NCBI RefSeq assembly: GCF_046115505.1
Contig: NZ_CP170736.1
Span: 1,302,001 to 1,366,000 of the forward strand
Length of the DNA stretch: 64,000 bases
Direction: 5' to 3'
Source: Dellaglioa kimchii
GTDB lineage: Bacteria > Bacillota > Bacilli > Lactobacillales > Lactobacillaceae
The first letter of the stretch is position 1. Each line of letters starts with the position of its first letter. This document shows, piece by piece, positions 31,098-37,975 of this stretch. The notes beneath the pieces are model-generated. The model did not search any database. It was not told the origin of the DNA and was given only the letters and a program-made list of their open reading frames with translations. A program made the translations under genes and the position numbers.

Positions 31098-31476
31098 GTA
31101 AAAAAGATAAAATATGATTACTTTTTTTGTGGGGTGAAAGTATAGGATATATAATATTTTAGTAGTTTTTACATAAAGATTTTCTTAGAATAAAGCACTA
31201 TTTGAGCTGATTATTAAATACAACTTTTCTACTACCCTTTAAAATTGATAAAGTGTATATTAAAAGGTAGTAAATATAGTTTAAGAAAGTGTTGCTATGG
31301 TTCTTTTAGCTCAATAATTGTTAAATTATAACTTATAAGACTGTTTAAGGCTAGCAGAAGGTAAATGAAAATTAAAGATTTATTTGAATTGTTTGTAACC
31401 TATCAAGTCTATTCTATAATATTTTGATTGAATAAGGGTTGAATAATTAGTCAATTAATTAAAGGTGAAATAATTT

Positions 31477-31711
31477 ATGGAATTAAGATACTTTATGAAG
31501 AGTCTAATTGAATAGGGAGTGATCCATATCCGGTACAAGATTATAATATTATATTAAAAAATTTAGGGAGCCTAACTTTGACTATGCGGGAGAGTTATCT
31601 AAAATATCCATGGCATTTAGTACATCTAGTACAGTAACTAGTGTTGGGGCAGAACTTGGGGTAACTTTAGTTGCTATTTTCATAGTTTTTGCAGGTTCTT
31701 TAATAATATAG
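31477..31711 (+). pseudogene. Decayed small hydrophobic-protein gene
   Basis: An RBS (AAAGGTGA at 31463) and ATG 31477 open an 11-codon frame (MELRYFMKSLIE) that stops at once. Coding-like text continues in other frames, including NFDYAGELSKISMAFSTSST and a hydrophobic end VTLVAIFIVFAGSLII that stops at 31711. No single frame has start, RBS and body together. It looks like a frameshifted remnant of a small membrane protein and directly precedes the two intact small genes. Family not recognised. Confidence 0.4.
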
Positions 31712-31723
31712 AAGGAGAAGGAT

Positions 31724-31888
31724 ATGATAGAATTTGAGATAAAAGTATTAATATTTTTATTAATTGGAACGCTGGTATTAATGATTTTAAAAATTCGGAA
31801 ATATAAAAAAGAAATTACCGAACTTAATGATGTGGAAAAGAAGCAACAAGAACAAATAAGTAGATTAGAAGGGAAAAATAATGAATAG
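31724..31888 (+). CDS. Very small membrane protein with coiled tail (54 aa)
   Basis: 54 residues with a strong RBS (GAAGGAGAAGGAT). One N-terminal transmembrane segment (VLIFLLIGTLVLMIL) is followed by a charged, coiled-coil-like tail (KKEITELNDVEKKQQEQISR). Its stop overlaps the next start by 8 bp, so the two are co-translated. It lies between two long direct repeats. I do not recognise the family. Partner in a membrane complex, toxin or bacteriocin accessory are all open possibilities. Confidence 0.62.
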   Translation: MIEFEIKVLIFLLIGTLVLMILKIRKYKKEITELNDVEKKQQEQISRLEGKNNE

Positions 31889-32081
31889 TTATGATCTAGT
31901 TTATCTTGTTATGCCTTTAGTATTATTTTGTATTTGGATTGCTTTCTACATTTACTTATGTGTATGTTTATATAAATATAAGAAAGCTAGACGAAAAGTA
32001 ATAATTAGTTCTGCTAAACTTAATGAATTAACAACAAAAAAGATATTAGAACTAGAAAAAAAGTTAAAAAAAATAGAATAA
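31881..32081 (+). CDS. Very small membrane protein with basic tail (66 aa)
   Basis: 66 residues, RBS AGAAGGGAAAAAT. One long transmembrane segment (YLVMPLVLFCIWIAFYIYLC) followed by a Lys/Arg-rich, coiled-coil-prone tail (KYKKARRKVIISSAKLNE and ELEKKLKKIE). The layout of one helix followed by a charged coil mirrors the preceding 54-residue protein, suggesting a heteromeric pair or a duplicated ancestor. It ends shortly before a terminator. Function unknown. Confidence 0.65.
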   Translation: MNSYDLVYLVMPLVLFCIWIAFYIYLCVCLYKYKKARRKVIISSAKLNELTTKKILELEKKLKKIE

Positions 32082-32090
32082 AAACTAATT

Positions 32091-32135
32091 AAAAAGAGAA
32101 GTAATCAGAAATCAATCTGAAGACTTCTCTTTTTA
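32091..32135 (+). terminator. Terminator of the small-protein cassette
   Basis: AAAAAGAGAAGT pairs with ACTTCTCTTTTT around 20 bases. The 220 bp that follow, up to the second repeat, show no gene or clear signal. Confidence 0.82.
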
Positions 32136-32362
32136 ATTTATTATTGAGCTAATCGATAATCAGAATAGTCTTGTGTCTAATCTGAGAATATAACCAATCA
32201 GGTTGGGCATTAAACTTAGACTTCAAACATATATTTAATTAGAGACATTACTCGTAATGTTAAAAAGGGACCAAAATAATCTTAGATTGTTATTTATTAC
32301 TACAGATTATAACGCTTGAATATTATGATTTTACAGTCGATACACTTTAATTTTAAGGGTAT

Positions 32363-32498
32363 AAAAAAACCGTCAGTCCGGGGAGACTGACGGAAAAAGG
32401 GAGTAGAGATAATTAATTTCAGGGGAGAAATTAGTTATGAGTTAGATTAATTTATTCGGGGAAATAAATTAAAATTTAAAAGTTATTAATTAAGGTAT
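32363..32498 (-). ncRNA. Predicted small RNA with three C-rich-loop hairpins, copy 2
   Basis: Minus-strand paralogue of the RNA at 30924-31059. The first two hairpins are identical in sequence. The terminator hairpin (32393-32370) reads CCGTCAGT/ACTGACGG where copy 1 reads CCGACAGT/ACTGTCGG: one base pair is flipped with pairing kept. Its loop is CUCCCCGG rather than UCCCCCCGG. A U7 tail follows. Two copies with different terminal loops and the same promoter suggest partly divided targets. Confidence 0.72.
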
Positions 32499-32504
32499 GA
32501 AGTT

Positions 32505-32536
32505 ATCATAACAAGTAGTTGTGAAGAAAATGTGAC
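32505..32536 (-). promoter_or_regulatory. Predicted activator-dependent promoter of sRNA copy 2
   Basis: Same elements as copy 1: extended -10 TGTTATGAT ending at 32505, and the direct repeat GTCACA-N5-TTCACA at 32536-32520, with no -35 consensus. Confidence 0.55.
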
Positions 32537-32757
32537 ATAAAAAAGATAAAATATGATTACTTTTTACATAAATATTTTCTTAGAATAAAGCACTATTTAA
32601 TTCTAAAAAGTTGTCACTGACTTAGCCGGCACCTACATTAGAATCTAGTTTAGCGCTTGTATGCAAACATAGATCACTTATTGATATCATTCATCTATTT
32701 AAGTTCGGTATATAGTTCATAACCAATAGGGCCCAGTAAATGTAAAACTCCGAATTT

Positions 32758-34341
32758 TTATAACATTTGATTTCTTGGATCTAAAACAAGTGACTCTGCC
32801 AATAAAATATCACTGTAAATTTCATAAACATAATCAGAACTCGCTGAATTATGCTTTACTAAATCAGATAAATAGTTACGTTCAGCATCAAATGCGTACA
32901 TCAATGCTCGGCGTTGTTCAACACTTTGTAGATTAGTCATTCCTGATTTATTAACTGTAAAAGTACGCCATTGTTTAAAAAAAGAACTTAATGTATTCTT
33001 TCGAATTTGATCATGCAAGTCATAGACGACGCTTGCTTTAACAGTCGGCGACAATTCTAGTATTTCAAGAGATTTGATACCTTCCGTAACCATATCATGA
33101 CGTATTTGTGTTAATTGTGTTTCCCAAGTTTCTGCATTACTGTCAACTAACAGTAATTTTTTAAATAAAATAGTAGGGACTAACATGCTTAAAATGATGA
33201 CAACAGTTTCTACAACGATGATAAAGTTAAATAGTTGTGGACTAATTTCATTGCCAATGGAAAAGGTCATTGCAAGTGTGACCGTACCGTGGACGCCACC
33301 TAATGAAAATAGCCATGCTGTTTTTGAACGTCGGTCACTAATAAAAAGTCGTGCATAAAAATAACGACAGATTAAAAGTAAGAAATAAACGGCCACTCCA
33401 ATTGCTAGCCATACAAGTGAACCAAATAAAATTTGTGATTGGCTAACTAAAATTCTTTCCAGACTGATACCTAGAATAACAAAGACTGCACCATTTAAAA
33501 CTTCCGTCATAAAATTAATCAGCTGAATTCCAAAATGTATCTGGTGCGGTGATGAGAACCGACTTCGATTTGCTTCACTATTATGAACTAGTCCAGCTGT
33601 TACTACTGCGATAATGCCAGATCCCCCAAGTCTTTCTGTTAAAAAATAAATAAAAAAAGGTGTTAGTAAATAAAATAAAGTTTGCGAAGAGATAACATTC
33701 CTTGTTGAACGAACAAAATACTGTCGAAAAGCCATTATTAAAAACGCTAAAACAGCCCCTAAGAGTAAACCACTGCCAGCTGATTTAAAAAATGCACCAG
33801 TATTCTCCCAAAATGATAGATGTCCAGTAGTTAACCATAATATGCCAGCTTGCAATAAAATGATACCCGTTGCGTCATTAAATAATGATTCCATTTTTAA
33901 AATATTTCTAATTGGCTGGGCTATTTTTCGACCTTCAACAACTGCATCAAACGCAGTTGCATCAGTTGGCGTTGCAATTGCCACGATGATTAGAACGACT
34001 GGAAGAGCTAGGCTAAAGAGTTGGCTAATAAGTATAGCTGTAACTACTGCAGAGATTACTGCTAAGCTGACAGCCGCCCCCATGATACTTTTCATTCTTT
34101 TTCTAACCATTAAAATTGGCGTTTTTTGGCCTTCAAAGAATAAGAGTGGCGCTAAAATTAAAATCATAAAGATTTCATTATTAAACCCTAAGACAAAATG
34201 ATTAGTCCATGGGATAGCCGCAACAACAATCCCCATCAATAAATTAATATAAGGCCCAGCGATTTGTTTAGTATAGCGAGCAATAATATTGCTAAAAGCT
34301 ACAGCAATGGCAATCGCCAATGAAGAAATTAACAGATCCAT
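32758..34341 (-). CDS. CPA1-family Na+/H+ antiporter, second paralogue
   Basis: 527 residues. The first 390 form about twelve hydrophobic segments. Diagnostic sites are VAIATPTDATAFDAVVEGRK near residue 123, ESLFNDATGIILLQAGILWL near 151, and FSLGGVHGTVTLAMTFSIGN near 343. A 125-residue cytoplasmic tail follows, shorter than in the paralogue at 419-2461. It exchanges a monovalent cation for protons. It is monocistronic and preceded by AAAGGAG on the minus strand. No terminator was recognised between it and the second sRNA, which reads in the same direction downstream. Confidence 0.88.
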   Translation of the reverse strand: MDLLISSLAIAIAVAFSNIIARYTKQIAGPYINLLMGIVVAAIPWTNHFVLGFNNEIFMILILAPLLFFEGQKTPILMVRKRMKSIMGAAVSLAVISAVVTAILISQLFSLALPVVLIIVAIATPTDATAFDAVVEGRKIAQPIRNILKMESLFNDATGIILLQAGILWLTTGHLSFWENTGAFFKSAGSGLLLGAVLAFLIMAFRQYFVRSTRNVISSQTLFYLLTPFFIYFLTERLGGSGIIAVVTAGLVHNSEANRSRFSSPHQIHFGIQLINFMTEVLNGAVFVILGISLERILVSQSQILFGSLVWLAIGVAVYFLLLICRYFYARLFISDRRSKTAWLFSLGGVHGTVTLAMTFSIGNEISPQLFNFIIVVETVVIILSMLVPTILFKKLLLVDSNAETWETQLTQIRHDMVTEGIKSLEILELSPTVKASVVYDLHDQIRKNTLSSFFKQWRTFTVNKSGMTNLQSVEQRRALMYAFDAERNYLSDLVKHNSASSDYVYEIYSDILLAESLVLDPRNQML

Positions 34342-34558
34342 AAAAAAACTCCTTTATATGTATATCCAAATTGAGTAACGAGATAATTTACCAATTTGGC
34401 TTAGTATTTACCTCGTAATTATCACAAATTTAATCAGTACACGTTGATGTTAACATAAGCTAAAAGAAAAAGTACTAGCGTTGCTTAAAGGGTGCCAATT
34501 ATTGCACTCTCGCATAAGAAGAGTAGACTTTAACAACCTAAATTTAAAAATATAATCA
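34342..34558. other. Intergenic region between mscL and the antiporter
   Basis: About 220 bp between the mscL terminator and the antiporter start. It must hold the antiporter promoter on the minus strand. A GATAATT...AATTATC inverted repeat (34381-34428) is present but short and not placed at a recognisable promoter. No gene is supported. Confidence 0.5.
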
Positions 34559-34601
34559 TAAAAAACCTCCGGTATTGGACCAAAATCCAATACCGGAGGT
34601 A
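34559..34601 (-). terminator. Strong terminator after mscL
   Basis: A perfect 14-bp stem (ACCTCCGGTATTGG with CCAATACCGGAGGT) around an 8-nt loop, with an A run on the left that reads as U6 on the minus strand. Confidence 0.92.
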
Positions 34602-34633
34602 CACTTCAGAATCAAGTTTTTATTAGTTATTAT

Positions 34634-35083
34634 TTAGTCTTCTTTTGCAATTTTTTCTTCAATTTTTTTTGATGCTTCTCGAGGTAAGTCACTATCTCTT
34701 TCAGCTAGTAAGTTACGGATATCTTTTAAATATTCTTCAGTAGGTGTTAACGTCGTTTCTGAAGATTCTTCTTCCTTATCATTAGATCTACTTGTTGCAT
34801 TTCTAAGTGCTGTGATTCCCTTAAGCAACATAAAGATAACAAATGCTACGATTATAAAGTTAATGACATCGTCTAAAAATTGTCCGATTTTGAAAGTTGT
34901 ATCACCAATTGTGAGAACGATCCCTGACAAGTCAACTTTACCAACGACAAGTGCAATGATAGGACCAATGATGTTAGTTGTGAAAGATTTAACGATTGTT
35001 GTAAATGCACCACCAATAATAACAGCGACTGCCAAATCCATCACATTTCCGCGAGTGATAAAATCTCTAAATTCTTTTAACAT
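34634..35083 (-). CDS. mscL: Large-conductance mechanosensitive channel
   Basis: 149 residues. Two transmembrane helices, the first pore-lining: EFRDFITRGNVMDLAVAVII then GGAFTTIVKSFTTNIIGP, and the second GQFLDDVINFIIVAFVIFML. The C-terminal part is the cytoplasmic helix bundle (TPTEEYLKDIRNLLAER). As a homopentamer it opens under membrane tension to release solutes in osmotic downshock. The C-terminus is about ten to fifteen residues longer than in E. coli, with an acidic serine-rich insert. The 144-bp gap to the divergent DUF3899 gene carries both promoters. Confidence 0.95.
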   Translation of the reverse strand: MLKEFRDFITRGNVMDLAVAVIIGGAFTTIVKSFTTNIIGPIIALVVGKVDLSGIVLTIGDTTFKIGQFLDDVINFIIVAFVIFMLLKGITALRNATSRSNDKEEESSETTLTPTEEYLKDIRNLLAERDSDLPREASKKIEEKIAKED

Positions 35084-35227
35084 GTTTGATGAGTCTCCTT
35101 TAATTTGGTTAACTGTATCTTAAAGTATAACGGATTTTATAGGATAAGTGAACTGAAAATTGTGAGTTAATAGGTTTGAATGATATAATCAAAGCACAAA
35201 TTAAAAGTGAGCGAGGAACTAACCATC

Positions 35228-35584
35228 ATGAAACAGGCTAAAAGGAATGTCACATTTTTATTAAGTGTACTGGCAATCATTGCTGCGATTATCTGGATCC
35301 GTGTTGGAGGGGATAGTTTTTCTTTATCTAATGCATATTTTTATATTGGCATTATATTAATTTTAATCGGAATTATATTGATTTTGAGTCAAGCACAACT
35401 ATTTGCTGGCTGGTTTAAACGACGAGATAAAGGTGAATCTAAAGAAGATTATAATGAACGTAAAATTGATGTTAAAAGTGTAGGAAGTAAAAAAAATCGT
35501 CCGCTTAAAATATCACCATTGATGCGTAGTTGTTTTATTGTTGGTGGATTAATGATTGTGATTGCTGTATTAGTGACTATTTAA
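35228..35584 (+). CDS. DUF3899-type small membrane protein
   Basis: 118 residues from ATG 35228; GAGGA at 35212 supports this start over the in-frame GTG at 35207. Three hydrophobic segments: VTFLLSVLAIIAAIIWI, YFYIGIILILIGIILIL, and CFIVGGLMIVIAVLVTI at the end, with a charged cytoplasmic loop between the second and third. The pattern and the LSQAQLFAGWFKR region resemble DUF3899 proteins. Function unknown. A tiny broken gene follows 17 bp later and may once have been its operon partner. Confidence 0.72.
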   Translation: MKQAKRNVTFLLSVLAIIAAIIWIRVGGDSFSLSNAYFYIGIILILIGIILILSQAQLFAGWFKRRDKGESKEDYNERKIDVKSVGSKKNRPLKISPLMRSCFIVGGLMIVIAVLVTI

Positions 35585-35601
35585 ACTAGGGAGATGATGT
35601 C

Positions 35602-35759
35602 ATGAATATTTTTTGGGTATTATCATCGTTTTGTGTTTTGCTGTAGAATCATACTTTGTCGATGGTGGATTCGCAGAAAATGCTGGATCATTATATAAAC
35701 AGTTTAAGCAATCAAAGTTATCTTTTAGAGAATTTATGCGATTGTTGTTTAGAAGATAA
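35602..35759 (+). pseudogene. Frameshifted 52-aa small protein gene
   Basis: AGGGAG and ATG 35602 start a frame that stops after 14 codons. The frame shifted by one base remains open to 35759 and reads LGIIIVLCFAVESYFVDGG then LYKQFKQSKLSFREFMRLLF. Adding one T to the T6 run at 35608 joins the two into a plausible 52-residue protein with one N-terminal membrane segment. This could be a true mutation, a sequencing error in a homopolymer, or slippage-controlled expression. Family unknown. Confidence 0.5.
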
Positions 35760-35766
35760 TTCGCCC

Positions 35767-35812
35767 AAAAACAGACCTAACTTTGATCATTCAAATCTGG
35801 GTCTGTTTTTTT
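35767..35812 (+). terminator. Terminator after the broken small gene
   Basis: AAAACAGACC pairs with GGGTCTGTTTT, with an inner TTTGA/TCAAA pairing, followed by T7. The next 300 bp up to 36117 hold no complete gene. Confidence 0.85.
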
Positions 35813-36117
35813 GAGTTTTATTTTAGAAATATTATTTAATTTTAAAATAGCTTTAAATCAATCATTAGGCCAATATGTAAAGTAATCCTTACACATTGCA
35901 ATCAATAATTGCTCTATATTATTGGATATATTTTTGTATACTAAAAATGTACCAATAGATGTACTAGGTTGAAACATAATGGAATGGAAAAAATAAATAT
36001 GAGTTGAGGGTTATTTAGTATTATAGCGATTTAGTTGGCAGAGTAATTTCGTCAGGGGCAGCAGTGACGATAGCAGGCTCATGGTGTATCCTTCAACGCA
36101 TTTTAGAAAGAGGTAGC

Positions 36118-36378
36118 ATGTTGAAAAATAATATAGTAAGTATGGCATTGCCTATCATATTGATTATTATTAGCTTTATTCCTAGAACATATAAGAATTG
36201 GGTTTTTATTAAATTTGGGATGTATCGCTACTTGATTATTGTGCCAATGTTTTGTTTAATTCTAGCAATGCTTTGGAGAGACGATAGGCCACTTGTTCCG
36301 ATAATGGCACTTATTTCAGTATTTGCTATTTATTGGGACTGGAGAACGATGATAAAAATTAAAAATGATGTAAAGTGA
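36118..36378 (+). CDS. Small uncharacterised membrane protein
   Basis: 86 residues from ATG 36118 with RBS AAAGAGG. Three hydrophobic segments (NIVSMALPIILIIISFI, YLIIVPMFCLILAML, LVPIMALISVFAIYW) and a basic C-terminus. The frame stays open upstream to 36019 with a hydrophobic stretch (LVGRVISSGAAVTIAGS) but without a usable start, so an earlier longer version or an upstream remnant is possible. I do not recognise the family. It faces a broken regulator gene on the other strand. Confidence 0.55.
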   Translation: MLKNNIVSMALPIILIIISFIPRTYKNWVFIKFGMYRYLIIVPMFCLILAMLWRDDRPLVPIMALISVFAIYWDWRTMIKIKNDVK

Positions 36379-36431
36379 TTCTGACATGTTTCATATAAGA
36401 TAGGGACTAGTTGCAGAAAATTAAAAGTTAG

Positions 36432-36892
36432 TTAATAGTAACTAGCAGATCCCCAGTTAAGTGAATCAGATAGAAGACCGTAAACAACATATAAGTTATA
36501 AATAATGACAATAATACAAATAAGATAAATAGTTTTCGAAAAGGTATTAGTGGATTTATTATGCCAAACGATTAATGGTGCAATAATTAGACCTACAGGT
36601 GCAATTAGAAATGAAAGACAAGTTAGTAGTAATAGCAATAATCCCTCATCTTTTGGTTTCTCTACAAATTTAAGATTTTGATTATTATTTGAATCAACTT
36701 TTTCATTAAGAAGTTCAACTAAAGAACAATGATAGATAGTACTTAAAGATTTAAGTGTATCGATATCAGGAGTACTTCGCCCATTTTCCCATTGTGAGAT
36801 TGTTTGTCTTGAAATATGTAATTGCTCAGAGACTGCGGATTGAGATAGTCCGGATTCTTGACGTGCATGTTTGAGTTGTTGACTTAGTCCAT
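36432..36892 (-). pseudogene. XRE-family regulator with membrane tail, start region frameshifted
   Basis: On the minus strand, GGAGGAGAT and ATG 36892 are followed by GACTAA, a stop at codon 3. One missing base puts the rest in frame: SQQLKHARQESGLSQSAVSE, then QLHISRQTISQWENGRSTPD, a complete Cro/C1 helix-turn-helix. The tail (from about residue 95) has two membrane segments ending NWGSASYY at 36432. The same architecture occurs in many firmicute stress regulators. No alternative start exists in the open frame, so it is probably inactive, or the base is a sequencing error. Confidence 0.72.
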
Positions 36893-37044
36893 TTTATCTC
36901 CTCCAAATATTCTGATTTTATAATAGCATATAAGTAATTAGGGAAGATAGTAGAATATAAAGAACTAATAACGATGAAATTGGGGTATACCTCATTTAAT
37001 AAGGGCTATTTCTATGGCTTATTAAGGACCTCATTAGGGTGCTG

Positions 37045-37101
37045 ATGACCATTATTATTATCATTTATGCCTTAATAGTATCTTTAATCGTACAGGGTTA
37101 A
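37045..37101 (+). CDS. Putative 18-aa hydrophobic peptide (toxin-like)
   Basis: ATG 37045 with AGGG seven bases upstream encodes MTIIIIIYALIVSLIVQG. It is preceded by a hairpin-capable leader (TTAATAAG/CTTATTAA, 36997-37026) and followed within 10 bp by a strong terminator. Size, hydrophobicity and gene plan resemble type I toxin peptides, but no antisense RNA was identified and such short frames arise by chance. Confidence 0.25.
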   Translation: MTIIIIIYALIVSLIVQG

Positions 37102-37108
37102 ACGGAAT

Positions 37109-37152
37109 TAAAAAAGGGAGTCACTTTGATAAGCAAAGTGACTCCCTTTTTT
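37109..37152. terminator. Bidirectional terminator
   Basis: AAAAAGGGAGTCACTTTG pairs with CAAAGTGACTCCCTTTTT around ATAAG, with flanking A and T runs. It ends the minus-strand HAD gene and any plus-strand transcript from 37 kb. Confidence 0.92.
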
Positions 37153-37159
37153 AATTCAT

Positions 37160-37975
37160 TTAATCAGCTAATGCATATTTTTGGATTGCTTTAGCAACAC
37201 CTAATTCAACATTAGTAGCAGTTACTGCTTGAGCATTATCTTTAACTTCTTGAATAGCGTTACCCATGGCAACACCTAGACCTGCTGCTTGGATCATTGA
37301 TAAATCATTACCTTGATCACCAAGCGCCATAACCTCGTCTTTGGTGAAACCTAATTTATCAGCTAAGGACATAACGGCATTTCCCTTGCTGGCATTTTTG
37401 TTTAGGAGTTCTAAAAAGTAAGGTTCACTTTGGACGTAGTAATAATTATCGGTAATTTTTGCGGGTAATTCCTTAACGACACGTGTAATAACTTCAGGAT
37501 AATCAATATACATCATTTTCGAAATGACGATATTCTTGTCCATTTCTTCAGGTTTTCGGAAACGAATAGGCATTTGAACTAAGAATGACTCTGCCACAGA
37601 ATACTCACTGATATCAGCATTAGGTGTATACATTAATGCTTGATCTTCAGCATGAACATGGACGTTTAATTCACGACTTGTTTCTTCGATTATGTTGTAA
37701 TCGTTAATATCTAACGTATGATGAATTAGAACTTCACCAGAGCCTGAAACTTGAACTAAGGCGCCATTAAAAGTAATAACAAAATCATCATCTGATGTTA
37801 AACCAAGTTTTTCTAAGTATTTTGTGACACCTGTTAAAGGACGTCCGGTACAAAGAACAACTTTGATGCCAGCAGCTTTAGCAGCTTTAATAGTAGTAAT
37901 AGTTTCTGGTGCGATTTCTTTTTTATCATTAACGAGAGTACCGTCAATATCGATTGCGATTAATTTAATTGTCAT
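37160..37975 (-). CDS. HAD-superfamily Cof-type sugar phosphatase
   Basis: 271 residues of the HAD IIB (Cof/YidA) class. Motif I is IAIDIDGTLVNDKKEI at residues 5-20 with the nucleophile Asp, motif II is VVLCTGRPLTG, and motif IV is VMALGDQGNDLSMIQAAGLG near 215 with AVAMGNA after it. Such enzymes dephosphorylate sugar phosphates or pyridoxal phosphate; the substrate is unknown here. It overlaps the end of the upstream HD hydrolase gene by 11 bp, so the two form one unit on the minus strand. Confidence 0.9.
   Translation of the reverse strand: MTIKLIAIDIDGTLVNDKKEIAPETITTIKAAKAAGIKVVLCTGRPLTGVTKYLEKLGLTSDDDFVITFNGALVQVSGSGEVLIHHTLDINDYNIIEETSRELNVHVHAEDQALMYTPNADISEYSVAESFLVQMPIRFRKPEEMDKNIVISKMMYIDYPEVITRVVKELPAKITDNYYYVQSEPYFLELLNKNASKGNAVMSLADKLGFTKDEVMALGDQGNDLSMIQAAGLGVAMGNAIQEVKDNAQAVTATNVELGVAKAIQKYALAD

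Larger units (their letters stand above)
30922..31203. repeat. Long direct repeat, copy 1 (contains predicted sRNA and its promoter)
   Basis: 282 bp that recur at 32361-32598. The first 205 bp differ at only about half a dozen positions between copies. Near 31127-31170 this copy has an extra 44 bp; homology resumes with ACATAAAGATTTTCTTAGAA and ends at CACTATTT. Both copies have the same orientation and flank the small-protein cassette. No terminal inverted repeats, transposase or target duplication were seen, so it looks like a duplicated locus rather than an insertion sequence. Confidence 0.9.
32361..32598. repeat. Long direct repeat, copy 2 (contains predicted sRNA and its promoter)
   Basis: 238 bp matching 30922-31203 in the same orientation, without the extra 44 bp. 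The sRNA region, extended -10, direct repeat and upstream flank are all kept. The 160 bp from here to the antiporter stop show no further feature. Confidence 0.9.

Noticed and set aside
30922..32598. The direct repeats as ends of an insertion sequence or composite transposon
   Set aside because: No transposase, no terminal inverted repeats and no target duplication; the repeats contain a promoter and terminator instead.
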